Below are positions 1 through 9,593 of a stretch of DNA of 64,000 nucleotides, piece by piece. The stretch is taken from contig OZ026597.1 in assembly GCA_964020085.1 (NCBI GenBank), positions 6,269,394 through 6,333,393 of the forward strand, read 5' to 3'. The notes below the pieces were generated by a model that was not told where the DNA came from, did not search any database, and saw nothing but the letters and a program-made list of their open reading frames with translations. Positions within the stretch are counted from its first letter, which is position 1. Each line of letters begins with the position of its first letter. The translations under genes and the position numbers were made by a program. This DNA is from Micromussa lordhowensis. Its lineage: Eukaryota > Cnidaria > Anthozoa > Scleractinia > Lobophylliidae.

Positions 1-1731
1 CGAGCATTAACGGACACTGAGACGCGTTACGCTCAGATAGAAAAAGAGATGCTTGCGATTGTTTTTGCAGTGGAGAAGTTTAACGACTACACGTTTGGCA
101 ATAAGACCATTGTTTTCAGCGACCACAAGCCGCTGGAATCAATTTTCAAGAAGCCCTTGCACCGTGCCCCAAAGCGTCTACAAGGCATGATAATTCGTCT
201 TCAGAAGTATGACCTGGAAGTAAGGTACGAAAAGGGAAGCAAGATGTTTCTGGCCGATACCCTCTCGAGAACATTTCTCCCTGTCGGTAAGCAAGACGAG
301 AATGAGTTCGAGACAATCAATATGATGAAGTACCTGCCCGTGTCGGAAGAAAGGCTTCTGCTAATTCAGAAAGACACCGAAGCAGATGAGTCTCTTCAAG
401 TGCTGAAAGCTGTAATTCAGAAGGGCTGGCCAGAGCATAAGAGTAACGTGCCCAGTATCATTTCCCCTTACTTCAACATGCGTGATGAGATGTCGATCCA
501 GGATGGTCTCATCTTTAAGGGAGAACGTGTCGTGGTTCCACGAGCGTCGAGGAGCGAGCTGTTGAGACGAATCCACAGTTCACATCTTGGGGTGAATGGC
601 TGTCTAAACAGAGCTCGTGAGTGCCTCTATTGGCCCGGTATGACAGCTGACATTAAGAACTATGTGTCAACTTGTGAGGCGTGTCGGGAGTATGAGCGAG
701 GTCAAGTCAAGGAAACAATGATGTCCCCCGAAACGCCAAATCGACCCTGGCAACGAGTGGCTGCGGATCTGTTTGAGTTTGAAGGGAAAACCTACTTAGT
801 CACCTCAGACTATTACAGTGATTTCTTTGAGCTGGATCATTTAAGATCCCCTTCGTCGGTGTGTGTCATCAGAAAGTTGAAGGCCCACTTTGCACGCCAC
901 GGTATTCCTGAGCAGCTGGTGACAGATAACGGTTCACAATTTACGTCGCACGATTTCCTGAAGTTCTCGAGAGATTGGGACTTTGAACATCTCACGAGCA
1001 GCCCTCATCACAGTCAGGGTAACGGTAAAGCAGAGAGCGCGGTGAAGGAAGCTAAGAAAATTCTCAGAAAGTGCAGAGTGAGTGAATCAGATGCATTTCT
1101 AGCCTTGCTCGATCATCGAAACACCCCGCCTGCCAGTGTCCAAGTTAGTCCAGCGCAACGTCTCTTTAACAGAAGGACTAGAAGTCTCCTACCAATGACG
1201 GCAAACTTGCTCGCGCCACAAGCAGTCTCGGACAGCGAGCTGTGCCGAGCCAAGCTCGAAGAGCGCAAGCAGCGACAAGCTCAGTATTACAACCGAGGTG
1301 CTGTCGATCTGGATCCCCTAAGAATAGGAGATGTAGTAAGGCTAAAACCGTTTCAGCTAGGCAAGCGAGAATGGCAGAAAGGAATTGTGCGAAGTCGACT
1401 GGATGAGAGATCGTATGAAGTCGAGACGCCTCATCATGTGGTTCGTCGCAACCGTGTTCACCTGCGGAAGACAAATGAGCCGCCACCGCGGTCATCAGAC
1501 CAGGCCCCTGCTGAGGTTTCTGTTCCCGTTTGTCTACAGTCCAATGAGTTGCCGACCACCGTTCCCGAAGAAGTAAATCCACCTGCGCCAAGTCAGGAAA
1601 CTGCTCCTCTGAGTAGGCCGGAAGTTGCTCCTACTTCAGCTGAGTCTCCACCCAAGCCAGTGTTAAGACGATCTGAGCGTCAACGACGGCCACCAAAGCG
1701 CTTCAGTGACTTTGTTTTGATTAAGCCATAA
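1..1731 (+). CDS. Ty3/gypsy retrotransposon pol, C-terminal part (RNase H and integrase)
   Basis: The frame is open from base 1, so the protein continues upstream of the window; the first in-window ATG at 49 is internal. Order of domains: RT-associated RNase H (TETRYAQIEKEMLAI, then FSDHKPL and LADTLSR), integrase zinc-binding HHCC (HSSHLGVNG to CEAC), and the integrase core with catalytic Asp at 766-768, Asp at 925-927 (TDNGSQF) and Glu at 1033-1035 (GKAES), a D,D-35-E spacing. A basic, proline-rich C-terminus follows and ends about 130 bp before the polypurine tract. The frame has no internal stop, so the element may be young. The Mag/SURL-like lineage is suggested by similarity only. The role is replication and integration of the retrotransposon, not a host function. 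Confidence 0.93.
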   Translation, partial: RALTDTETRYAQIEKEMLAIVFAVEKFNDYTFGNKTIVFSDHKPLESIFKKPLHRAPKRLQGMIIRLQKYDLEVRYEKGSKMFLADTLSRTFLPVGKQDENEFETINMMKYLPVSEERLLLIQKDTEADESLQVLKAVIQKGWPEHKSNVPSIISPYFNMRDEMSIQDGLIFKGERVVVPRASRSELLRRIHSSHLGVNGCLNRARECLYWPGMTADIKNYVSTCEACREYERGQVKETMMSPETPNRPWQRVAADLFEFEGKTYLVTSDYYSDFFELDHLRSPSSVCVIRKLKAHFARHGIPEQLVTDNGSQFTSHDFLKFSRDWDFEHLTSSPHHSQGNGKAESAVKEAKKILRKCRVSESDAFLALLDHRNTPPASVQVSPAQRLFNRRTRSLLPMTANLLAPQAVSDSELCRAKLEERKQRQAQYYNRGAVDLDPLRIGDVVRLKPFQLGKREWQKGIVRSRLDERSYEVETPHHVVRRNRVHLRKTNEPPPRSSDQAPAEVSVPVCLQSNELPTTVPEEVNPPAPSQETAPLSRPEVAPTSAESPPKPVLRRSERQRRPPKRFSDFVLIKP

Positions 1732-1862
1732 ACTGATCTAAAACTTCTAACGCGTTGTAGAGCTTGACGAGTATTTAAATCTTTGGTGAATGATTAATTC
1801 ATATTGTGTATAAGTCAGCTCGTGTGTTGGTTGTAATTTTTTCATTTCTTTTTTCGTATATG

Positions 1863-1872
1863 AAAGGGAGGG
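1863..1872 (+). other. Polypurine tract of the gypsy element
   Basis: The purine run AAAGGGAGGG lies directly against the TG that opens the 3' LTR. This is the expected position of the plus-strand primer for reverse transcription in LTR retrotransposons. Confidence 0.8.
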
Positions 1873-2034
1873 TGTTATAATAAGATGAGTTATGTATAAA
1901 ATGCACGTGCGTTCTCTAGAGACCCACTCCCGCCAGTTTGAACTAATATATATTCATAGTAGGTTGCGATATGACATTCATTGAGTAAACATCTCTTGGT
2001 TTTATCTTGGTCGCTCGTCTTTCATTTTATTACA
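1873..2034 (+). repeat. 3' LTR of the gypsy element, 162 bp
   Basis: The repeat opens TGTTATAATAA and closes TTTATTACA, so it has TG...CA ends with inverted terminal bases. It follows the polypurine tract directly. A TATAAAA box at 1895-1901 is a plausible LTR promoter. The base after the LTR is the middle of a zinc-finger linker codon series (CCATATACATGC) that is intact in the sister copy at 27012 onward, which fixes the right boundary. The 5' LTR and the left target duplication lie outside the window. Confidence 0.85.
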
Positions 2035-2508
2035 CCATATACATGCAAGAATTGTGATATGCGCTTTAGTAACTCATCAGCTTGTAAGCAACATGAACGA
2101 ATTCACACAAGAGAGAAGCCATATACATGCAAACATTGTAACAAGTGCTTTAGCAACTCATCAAACTGCACAAAACACGAACAAATTCACACGGGAGAAA
2201 TGTCGTACACATGCAAGCATTGTAGAAAGACCTTTAGTCAGTTGCCAAGCTGCAAGAAGCATGAAGAAAGCCATGCAAGAGCCAGCTCTTTGAAACGGAA
2301 GCAACATGATCAGTACTTCAAACCAAGAAGAGACCTTCAGGAGCCAGCTGCAACTCTCAGTGGCAAGAAATCTTGTATGCTGTCTTCTTTGACTGAAGAA
2401 AATTCAAGCCAAGTTGAAAGCCTGACCTGTTGGATTTGTCTGAAGGAATTTAGTAGCGAGGCATGTGTCATCCAACATTACGACGAACATATGACAGAAG
2501 GGAAGTGA
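2035..2508 (+). pseudogene. 3' part of a C2H2 zinc-finger exon, cut by the gypsy insertion (U0)
   Basis: In frame it encodes PYTCKNCDMRFSNSSACKQH, two further TGEK-linked fingers, a basic spacer (KRKQHDQYFKPRRDLQEP) and the conserved last finger CWICLKEFSSEACVIQHYDEH, then TGA. It is almost identical to the end of the exon at 26459-27485, so it is a duplicate of that gene. The reading frame continues a short way back into the LTR, but that N-terminus is retrotransposon sequence. A fusion transcript from the LTR TATA box is conceivable but unproven. The fingers themselves are intact. Confidence 0.85.
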
Positions 2509-4123
2509 GACAGAAATTCAAGGGTAGAAATCTTGTCCTTTACATGTATTTTCCACTAGTCATTGTTACTGTGTATCTTGAGCTTGTGGCAACAAGTTTG
2601 CTATATTGGAAGAAAATCAGTCCTGGAAGGATTTCAATTAATTTTTTTCAAACCAGAGGAATTTGAAAATGCCAGCTTTGTGTTTTATTGTGGATGCTGG
2701 GAAATCATTTTGCTAAATGAAGCTTTCCGAAACCAATAACACTGCAGTAATCATGATATTCCCCTGCTCGAGTTTTACTCAACACAAAAATAAATAAATG
2801 CAAAATGACTGGTTATTGTTGCATTTTCAAATTCCTCTGGCAAACTGTGGACAGGACCTTATATAGTCACTGGGAGAAACATCTGTGCATGAAGACACGT
2901 CAGTGAAGAATCAATTAATTAATGATTATTCAGTATAATAATTATACCGAATAATCTAATCACATAATAATTATTATTATGTGATTAGATAATCCAGTCC
3001 AAACAAATGTTCTTGTTAAGTCAATCTTTCAGAGAAACCTGCATAATTTTAGTTCCATATCTCGAATGAACGTACAGGAGTGATTTATTTAATTACATAA
3101 CATGTACATGTATGGGAACTCTATTGCACAGACCATATGAGCATGTATCAGTTAGTGTTGATTCTTACCGTACCCAAATTCAGAATTAGCCAGTCAGAAG
3201 CCATGTCTACTGTCCTCATAAAATAAGTTCTTTTTATTTGATGTGTGTCAAATTGAAAGAGGTTTTCAAAATATAATATTAAGCTTGCATTTATAGATTG
3301 ACTGTTTGTATTGATGACTTAAAAGGTGTTAAAACTTCCCCCAAAACTGTTGTTGTTTGTCCTTCTTAGTCAAAGATGACCATGACATCATCCCTAACTA
3401 ACTACAGTGTAAACTGTCGGTTCCTCCTCATTTGCCAGTTGTTTGCCAATAGTCCTGAGTGGTTCCTAAACTGGAGCTGAAATTTTCCAGATTCCTGAAA
3501 TTTGGATGGGGTAAATATTTGATGATTTTCTGGATAATTTTGTCAGCATACCAGGCTAGTTTTGTTTAGTTTTAATTAGTTTAAATTTGTAAGGTTAATT
3601 TTGTAAACAAATGTATCGACTGAGGAGAATAAATTGGCTCTTCCACAGCCCCGCACCAATTATTTAAAGAGAACAGGTTTTCCTGCAGGGGTGCTATGTT
3701 GTGGAACAGCCTTCCTCATGAACTCCAATCTACAATTTCTTTAAGCAAATTTAATGTTTACTGCGTCATTACAGCTTTGAATGAGCCACAGCATCCTTGA
3801 AAAGCAGTTTTAGTGATATGATAGGATTTCATTCTTATAATACTATATTAGTTATTAGTTAGTTAAGCTAGGCAGACTTAGATATTATACTTTTAAATTG
3901 TGCTGAAGGAATTTGTACCATGTAGTAAATAAAGTTATAAATCAATCAATCACTGTATAGGGAAAACTGTTACTACAGTTAATAACTACCTTTTGACTTG
4001 TCAGCTCATATTGTGCTAGCATTGAGTTATTGTTTAGAGGTTTCTCATGTCGCTAAAGTGTCGTTAAATAGTTTGCTTTGTGTTAAGTAGTTTTATTTTC
4101 TGTATAGTGATTTGATTCTATGC
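2509..4123 (+). repeat. Duplicated 3' flank of the zinc-finger gene (type alpha)
   Basis: No gene is seen. It is colinear with 27486-29130, with small indels. A possible polyadenylation signal, aataaataaat, lies near 2789. An AT-rich palindrome at about 2925-2992 contains two copies of a gattagat/atctaatc inverted motif. A LINE tail is embedded at 3590-3953. The run of similarity over 1.6 kb shows that U0 and U2 arose by duplication of a block, not by retroposition of the exon. Confidence 0.8.
3590..3953 (+). mobile_element. CR1/L2-type LINE 3'-end relic
   Basis: After frameshifts are allowed for, one frame reads ENRFSCRGAMLWNSLPHELQ, the C-terminal motif of CR1/L2-type reverse transcriptases (compare RYRGAVTWNSLS in the LINE at 50222). 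A short non-coding tail ends in taaataaagttataaat followed by a few caat repeats, a microsatellite-like tail as in this LINE group. The same relic is at 28555-28933, so it predates the duplication. Confidence 0.65.
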
Positions 4124-4311
4124 CTGGGGGGGACTCCCATGTAAAAAGGACAGGGGGGTGCTCATCGAAATTTTGAAAAAAAAACCCTGAGATGTTCCAA
4201 GATCCAGTTTTATGGGCGTGGCTTGGAATTGTTTCACCCCTAGAGGGTACCAATTCTAAAACAACACATGTACTTTCAAATCTTTCTGGTTTTTGGATCA
4301 ATACCCTTTAA

Positions 4312-5456
4312 GGACGTTCGCGTTAAAATATTCTACTCGATAGATTTTCTTCCAACTTCTAATGCGGGCGGACAATGAATTACTTGTTTCAGAACTGAAA
4401 AAAAAATGTGGGTCACCGTCTTCGTTTCTCAGATAAAGCATGTGGAAAACAAGTCTGATTTTAACAAATAGGCGCGCATAAATCAGCATGGTCTCCAGGG
4501 TCTTAGCATAAAATATCAAAAATGAATCAATGGAGACAAACTATTCTAGTAATCTTTTGTTTAAGTTAATCTGTTGCTTTAATTTTTCCAAATGTTGCCA
4601 ATGCTTTCACAAAACCTTTAAGAGGCATTTGAAACTGCCGCACGGATAAACGAAGAGTTCGTTATTGATCGCACTTCAACCCCTCGCTTGTTGTCGTTTC
4701 ATCGAGATTTTAAATCAATGGCAACGAAGCTGGAGAAAACTGTTTTCTCTCGTTAATAGCGGCGCGGTCCAAAATTGAGCGCCATGACTCCAAGAAAAGC
4801 CTCTTGTGGTAGTTGTTAACACCATGTTCGAGGATGTGGGCGTGTCGTGGGTGGATGTTGTGATCATTGCTGATTCGCTGTTGCTCGCGCGGCCTGGATC
4901 GTGCTCGGCCCCGCGCGACTGCCACAATCGCTCGCTTTCCCCGACGTAGATGAATGCACAGTCATGGCAGCTCACTTTGTAGACGATCCCTTGGACCCGG
5001 TTATTCGTTGGTCGTTCCTTTGACTTCTTAAATATCAGTGTCAATGTTCTTACCGTACTAAAGGCTGTCCGAACGCGAAATTTCCGGAGGACGTGGCCCA
5101 CGCGATTGGACGCACCGTTCACATAAGGAAGGACCGAAAACCCAAAGGCCTCTCCTGTGACTGTCTGGGTTCGGTCTTGTTGCTAAGGCACTTCCTCAAC
5201 AGACTACCAGGATCGCCATTCGCTGTTAAATCGCTCAAAACGCGTTCCCGCTCACTGGTTCTTAGTTCAGGACGCGAAGGGAGGAGGTTTGCTCTGTTGA
5301 GGAGTGTTCTCAACACAGCTTGCTTATGTTGCTTATGTTTCCTTATGTTGCCCTATAATTGTTCATTTTATTTCTTAGCGCGCGCTCGATGCATGACGTT
5401 GTGTGTGAATTTGCTTGCGCAGTAAGGATGTGCAGAAACAATTAGCGTGAATGTTC
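4312..5456. mobile_element. TTAA-flanked non-autonomous DNA transposon, GGACGTTCGCG family
   Basis: TTAA flanks both sides (4308-4311 and 5457-5460). The left end reads GGACGTTCGCGTTAAAATAT; the right end, reversed, reads GAACATTCACGC, a decayed version of the same terminus. It contains the shared motif tgggtcaccg near 4410 and a Penelope fragment on the minus strand. TTAA targets are typical of the piggyBac and Kolobok superfamilies; no transposase is present. A sister copy is at 29766-32665. Confidence 0.65.
4710..5316 (-). pseudogene. Penelope-like element fragment: linker and GIY-YIG endonuclease
   Basis: Minus-strand frames read LPSRPELRTSERERVLSDL, then RVGHVLRKFRVR and GIVYKVSCHDCAFIYVGES, the GIY-YIG nuclease entry of Penelope-like retroelements, then NNYHKRLFLESWRSIL in a second frame. 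At least one frameshift separates the two halves. The RT domain is missing, so it is a 5'-truncated, inactive copy. The matching copy is at 30860-31413. Confidence 0.8.
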
Positions 5457-5635
5457 TTAAGGCACTGCAAAAGCTCCCGCTGTGAAGCTTTTTGAGGCTG
5501 AACTCCCTAAGAGGAACCAAAACCGCTTTTTAACCCCTGAATGGTACAATAAGCACCCCCGTCCATTTTATATAGGAGCCCCCCTCCGAGGGGAGGGGGG
5601 TTGTTGGGGGAGCTGTCACAAGGCTATTATTTGCT

Positions 5636-5789
5636 GGTACTTATTTGCAGGTCATGTGGTGGGCACTCGGTGATGAAAAGAAAGAAAAACATTTCGGGAT
5701 TATAATGATCATTATCAATGGATGCATGCTTTCTTCCTTTTCATTGGTTTAAAGCCCACTACATGGCCTGCAAATAACTGCCTCGGCAA
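5636..5789. repeat. Foldback MITE with TTATTTGCAGG ends
   Basis: The left end ttatttgcaggtcatgtggt and the right end, reversed, ttatttgcaggccatgtagt are inverted repeats of about 40 bp separated by roughly 70 bp. Relatives are seen at 32865-33010 and, more decayed, near 13730-13880, 40270-40410 and 42655-42730. No coding capacity. Confidence 0.6.
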
Positions 5790-6000
5790 TCGCATTTTGA
5801 AACAATAATTGAATACGCGAGTTGTCGCAAAATGTGGTGATTTGTCAATCTTGCCAAACAATTATCTGCTTCAGACTTCAGGTTTGGCAAATAACCCAAA
5901 AAGTAATAATAGCAAATCTCTTGGCGCCTTAAAAGATGTCTTGTCAGTCTGGTTATGCAAATTGTCGAATTATGGGTTGCTTTTTAGAACAAAATTATTT

Positions 6001-6002
6001 AA

Positions 6003-6037
<35 letters not shown>

Positions 6038-6043
6038 ATAGAC

Positions 6044-6114
<71 letters not shown>

Positions 6115-6116
6115 TT
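6001..6116. repeat. Hairpin MITE, AACAATTATT family
   Basis: It opens aacaattattccatgagcgc and closes with the reverse complement gcgcgagtggaataattgtt. The arms can form an almost continuous hairpin with a CpG-rich centre (ggcgcgtagcgcc). An almost identical copy lies at 37632-37747 in the U3 intron and a truncated one at 33226-33310. Flanking bases allow a short TTA/TTTA target duplication. Confidence 0.8.
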
Positions 6117-6496
6117 TTATTAAAAACGCACCCAAAATATAGAAAACTAGACTACAATAAAAACAAGAAGGCCCAAAAAATCACGCATATGCTCCCAATT
6201 TTTGTAGATCATGGTATAATGGCTCATATACCATGATGGCTAAGCCAATGAAAACTCTCGAATTGGATTATCTAATGATCCAGTTTTTAATAAAAATATA
6301 TTATTAAATTCTCAACCTCGAATAATGCAATTCTAGCTTTCTGATTGCTTCACTAGATCTCGGTTACCAGCCATTATACCTGCGTTTGACCTTGCTCATA
6401 AAATTTTCAGCATTTCGTTTTGCCGCCCGGAAGTCACATCACTTCCCGGTCGTTTCTTAGATATTTAGCAAAACCGAAGGTTGAGAATTTAATAAA
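6117..6496. other. Non-coding MITE-rich spacer
   Basis: No gene seen. It contains a short inverted repeat, atcatggtata/tataccatgat, at about 6210-6235 that recurs at 37842-37867 directly after the same hairpin MITE, so hairpin and spacer move or duplicate together. Confidence 0.6.
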
Positions 6497-6559
6497 ACAA
6501 TTATTCCACTCGCGCACGTTGGATATGAGATTGGTTATAGCCAACTCGGCCCTACGGGT

Positions 6560-6610
<51 letters not shown>

Positions 6611-6612
6611 TT
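6497..6612. repeat. Hairpin MITE, AACAATTATT family, second copy
   Basis: Ends aacaattattccactcgcgc and gcgcgctcatggaataattg are inverted. The body shares ttggatatgaga with the 6001 copy but has a different central loop (cggccctacgggtct), so it is a diverged family member rather than a local duplicate. Confidence 0.75.
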
Positions 6613-6755
6613 AATTATTATCCAAGTCTGCTTCGTAGAGTACAAATATCGCGCGAAACGAGTACAAATATCACACGATATTTGTACTCGTCTCATTCCT
6701 CCCGGCCGCGTGAAGTTCAAAACCTTGGCAAGTCAGAATTTTGGGAAAAGAAATC

Positions 6756-6770
<15 letters not shown>

Positions 6771-6787
<17 letters not shown>

Positions 6788-6912
6788 GTGTGTAGTATCG
6801 CTGTATATTTTTACTCGTTGTTTGTATTTTGACTCGTCCTACGGGCTCGTCAAAATACCGCACAACTCGTAAAAATATACAGCGATACTACACACCAAAA
6901 CGTCTAATAAGA
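6771..6912. repeat. Hairpin element with TCTTATTAGACG arms
   Basis: Arms tcttattagacgttttggtg and its exact reverse complement lie at the two ends, with over 40 bp of near-perfect pairing around the centre actcgtcctacgggctcgt. It belongs to a different family from its neighbours but has the same design: AT-rich ends and a CpG-rich loop. Confidence 0.75.
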
Positions 6913-6923
6913 TATATATATTT

Positions 6924-7037
6924 AACAATTATCCTGCTCAATCTCGCGGAATATCGTCTGATACTTAGCCGACGAGGCCGTAGGCCGAGTCGGCTAAAAT
7001 CAGACGATATTCCGCGAGATTGAGCAGGATAATTGTT
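6924..7037. repeat. Hairpin MITE, AACAATTATCC variant
   Basis: The element opens aacaattatcctgctcaatc and closes with the exact reverse complement. The arms are about 50 bp and almost perfect, with the centre gacgaggccgtaggccgagtc. The terminal aacaatt is shared with the 6001 family while the interior differs. Confidence 0.75.
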
Positions 7038-7488
7038 TTATTATTCAACAAATTGATAACAAAACAGCCTAAATCCTTGTAAATCTCACTTTTTACCACA
7101 ATTGCTACTAATCTCGCAATCTGATTGGCTAATTTGCCGTGGTCGATGAGAGTCCATACCACGCTGCTCGCGTCATTGTGTCACGCATTGCCTTTTTCAG
7201 CTCGCGCTCTGAAAAAAAAACACATTTTCTTCGACGTTGACATTGTGGTAAAAAGAAATCGAAATGCGCTTAATCGTGCTCTAAACTCTTATCGTTAACG
7301 AGTACGCGTCATTGCTCGTTTCCCAGACAGTTTTTTCGTATTGTTTCTGTATGCTGAGCGAGTTAGCAAAAGTTTTTGAAAGGAAAGTATGACGCGTACA
7401 AATAGCTCATTTGCATAATGCAGCGCGTGCACTTTCAAGTCCGTGTTTAGCAAAGATTTCCTTCGTTATCATTGATATTGTGGTAAAG

Positions 7489-7675
7489 AACAAATCGAAT
7501 GTGGTTTAGCGTGGTATGTACTCTTATCGACAACGATACGCGTCATCACAGTGGTCAAAATTTGTTGCGGACTCACTCGGCTGCGCCTCGTGAGTCCACA
7601 ACATTTTGACCACTGTGATGACGCGTATCGTTGTCGATAAGAGTACATACCACGCTAAACCACATTCGATTTGTT
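7489..7675. repeat. Large near-perfect hairpin, 187 bp
   Basis: Each arm is about 88 bases and they differ by only a couple of changes. The ends are aacaaatcgaatgtgg and its complement. The loop region holds cggctgcgcctcgtg. The arms hold ttatcgacaacgatacgcgt, a second short palindrome. Upstream at 7250-7330 a partial arm-like sequence (aaatcgaaatgcgc, ctcttatcgttaacga) suggests an older copy. No ORF. Confidence 0.8.
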
Positions 7676-7998
7676 AAGTCGACATTTTCTCACTTCACTT
7701 TTTCTTCCCACGTGCGAAGCTACGTATACCGCTGGATATCTGTTACCTACGGGTGACAGATATCGAGAGCGACATGACCATATTTGGATAGTGTTACAAT
7801 TTGTTGAATTCGCTACTTGCACATGACCCATAATCCCTTGCGTTTTGGGGGGGTAACCAGTAGAAGAAATGTATGGTATCATGACAAAAATTAGTTCGGT
7901 GAGCTCGCAAAACCAGCTACTAATGCTTAAAAATGCACCAGAATTTACCAAAATCATGATAGGAGACATTTGTACTAGTTTATAACTAAATGTAGAGA

Positions 7999-8062
7999 AT
8001 TTTTTTTTTGTCCATACATCGTCTGTAAAATTACAAGACGATGTATGGACAAAAAAAAAATT
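7999..8062. repeat. Short hairpin with poly-T/poly-A ends
   Basis: A run of T followed by gtccatacatcgtct is mirrored after a 10-base loop by agacgatgtatggac and a run of A. The arms are about 27 bp and perfect. It sits just before the unit boundary at 8075. Confidence 0.75.
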
Positions 8063-8237
8063 GACATCTAGACCCTGTTTATTTCGCATCAGTTGGCGTC
8101 TAAAGCAAAGCTTTGACCTGGTTTGACTGTCTCTGGTTTGGTTAGGCCTGTAAGAAAACAAGTCTTCTTTTTTTAGGTCTTACATGTAGGTCTTCCTCCC
8201 AAAGACAAAGGGAGGCAAAGGAGATAGAGAGAGTGTG

Positions 8238-8328
8238 CACAGCATCCGCGCTTACAGTCAAACGTTAGAGACTGGGTTCAAGTGTAATCTCTGTAATGGC
8301 GGCTTCCATCTGATCAGCATTTCTAAAG
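8238..8328 (+). CDS. Predicted upstream exon of the U1 zinc-finger gene
   Basis: The frame reads HSIRAYSQTLETG then FKCNLCNGGFHLISISK and stops at a consensus donor, AAAG|GTAAGAA. The exon ends one base into a codon; the acceptor at 12305/12306 supplies the other two bases, so splicing gives SISK-D-KCKHC in frame. The CxxC looks like the first half of a C2H2 finger. The segment is kept in all five later units. The left edge and start codon are not defined; an alternative is that this is 5' UTR containing the short ATGGCGGCTTCC upstream ORF. Confidence 0.45.
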
Positions 8329-9387
8329 GTAAGAAAGATAGTTTAAGAATGCTTTTCTTCTTGTCAAGCTAATCTTAATGATACGGGGTCAGCTCTCTTG
8401 GTCTCCCGAAATTAAGAGAAACATAGAATGGCGGAGACACGCCACCTTTGAAGCACTTTGTTGGCTTTTTTGTGTGATGGAAAAGCTGAAATAACGGTCA
8501 CACAACTGTAGAAATCGTGGAGAAATAGCAAAACAACGGAGTCATTCACATGAAATACAGTGAAAAACAGACTTGCTTTAGGAAAACGCCTTTGGAAGAA
8601 CAAAAACGATGAATTATCTTCGTACGTTCGGCAGTCAGTTGAGTGAACATTGAGAGTTCACCTCTAACTAAAACATCGACCTATCAGTTTCCATTTATAT
8701 GAGAATGCCGAGAACGAAAGCAAATCTCGTAAGAGGTGATTTTGGTTAGCCTGCGGACACAGACGGATTTTGGTAAGATATTGAAAATTGTATGGATTTA
8801 TAAGCATTATGATTGTGCAAACACAATGCAAATTGAATAATACTGAGTGATCCTGAAACTGTCCTATATTCAGAGCAAAGAAATTCGTAAACAGATGTAA
8901 CTAGGAAGAAAGCAAAGAAAAATGGCAAAGTGAGATTTCACGTGAATATCAATGTTAGAAAGGAGAAGGAAGACTTGTGCTATAGCTGAATGCAATAAAA
9001 ACCAACATTGCATTCACCTTGTGGAATCTCTTTTAGATAACTGGCTGAAGAATAACCATATTACTGTAGATATAACTGTATTTTGTTTTGGGGGCAAGCT
9101 TGAATTACATTCGACTTCTTTGCCAAGTGCAACCGGGGATGTGTATAACAAATATTATATAGGCCCCAGCACAGATCCTTGGGGAAGGCTACATTGCAGG
9201 CTCTAGCTACATGATGTGGTTCGCTTTATATTGACTACTTGCTTACGACTCTCAAGATCAAGTTAGGACTAAAACCAGCACAGAGCTTTCCCGTTAATAC
9301 CAAACTAAGAAGAATGTATGGCGTTTTGGGCAGGCAGTTGTTAGTAGAGCGGTCTGCCTATGAGTGTCCATTGATAGCATCCACTGT

Positions 9388-9419
9388 ATTATTTTTATTA
9401 TTATTATTATTATTATCAT
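9388..9419. repeat. TTA trinucleotide microsatellite
   Basis: A run of att/tta units ending in atcataaaagtt. It occupies the same place in U3 (35816-35860), U4 (51787-51811) and U5 (61657-61697) with different lengths, so it is a ready length marker for the tandem copies. Confidence 0.9.
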
Positions 9420-9502
9420 AAAAGTTACAATTTCCTCGATTGTAGTTGGTTTAAAAAACTCCTATTTTCCAGTAACTCACTTCCCAAGTTGTATCGCACA
9501 GT

Positions 9503-9543
9503 TTGTTATTGGACAGTTTGTTATCGGACAGTTTGTTATTGAC
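9503..9543. repeat. Short tandem repeat, ggacagtttgttat
   Basis: About three tandem copies of a 14-16 bp unit, followed by two copies of an aatcaaccaatcacatt-like CCAAT-containing unit. U3 has more copies (35935-36020). No function can be assigned. Confidence 0.7.
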
Positions 9544-9560
9544 AGTTCAGTAAGCCAATC

Positions 9561-9593
<33 letters not shown>

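Larger units (their letters stand above)
4124..5598. mobile_element. Inverted-repeat element with GGGGGACTCC/GGAGCCCCC ends, split by a TTAA element
   Basis: The left end (tgggggggactcccatgtaaaaaggac, broken here only by description) and the right end (gtccattttatataggagccccc read in reverse) are imperfect inverted repeats with the shared inner motif gggggtgct. The middle is occupied by the TTAA element at 4312-5456. Related ends occur at 29130-32800, 18725-19035, 43850-44140 and 59495-59800, so it is a common family here. Target duplications are not clear. Confidence 0.5.
2035..8074 (+). repeat. Tandem unit U0 (truncated zinc-finger gene unit, type-alpha 3' flank)
   Basis: From the LTR edge, the sequence follows 27012-33310 of unit U2 through the finger exon, 3' flank, TTAA element, Penelope fragment and first hairpin MITE, with indels and later insertions. 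It then reaches the boundary motif gaccctgtttatttcgc that opens the next unit. The 5' part of the unit is beyond the gypsy insertion and so outside the window. Confidence 0.75.

Noticed and set aside
1178..1591. 137-codon minus-strand ORF over the gypsy integrase
   Set aside because: Antisense to a well-supported pol frame, with no recognisable domain.
4715..5122. GIY-YIG frame as a host DNA-repair nuclease
   Set aside because: Linker sequence, frameshift and a paralogous copy inside the same repeat show it is a Penelope remnant.
8295..8313. ATGGCGGCTTCCATCTGA as a start codon for the gene
   Set aside because: Stops after five codons. It could be an upstream ORF if exon 1 is 5' UTR, but it cannot start the finger protein.
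8412..8603. Minus-strand ORF (FFTVFHVNDSVVL, SCVTVISAFPSHKK) recurring after the upstream exon in all units
   Set aside because: The DNA is conserved because the units are duplicates. Frames shift and break between copies, so coding is not supported; intronic conservation could be regulatory but is not shown.
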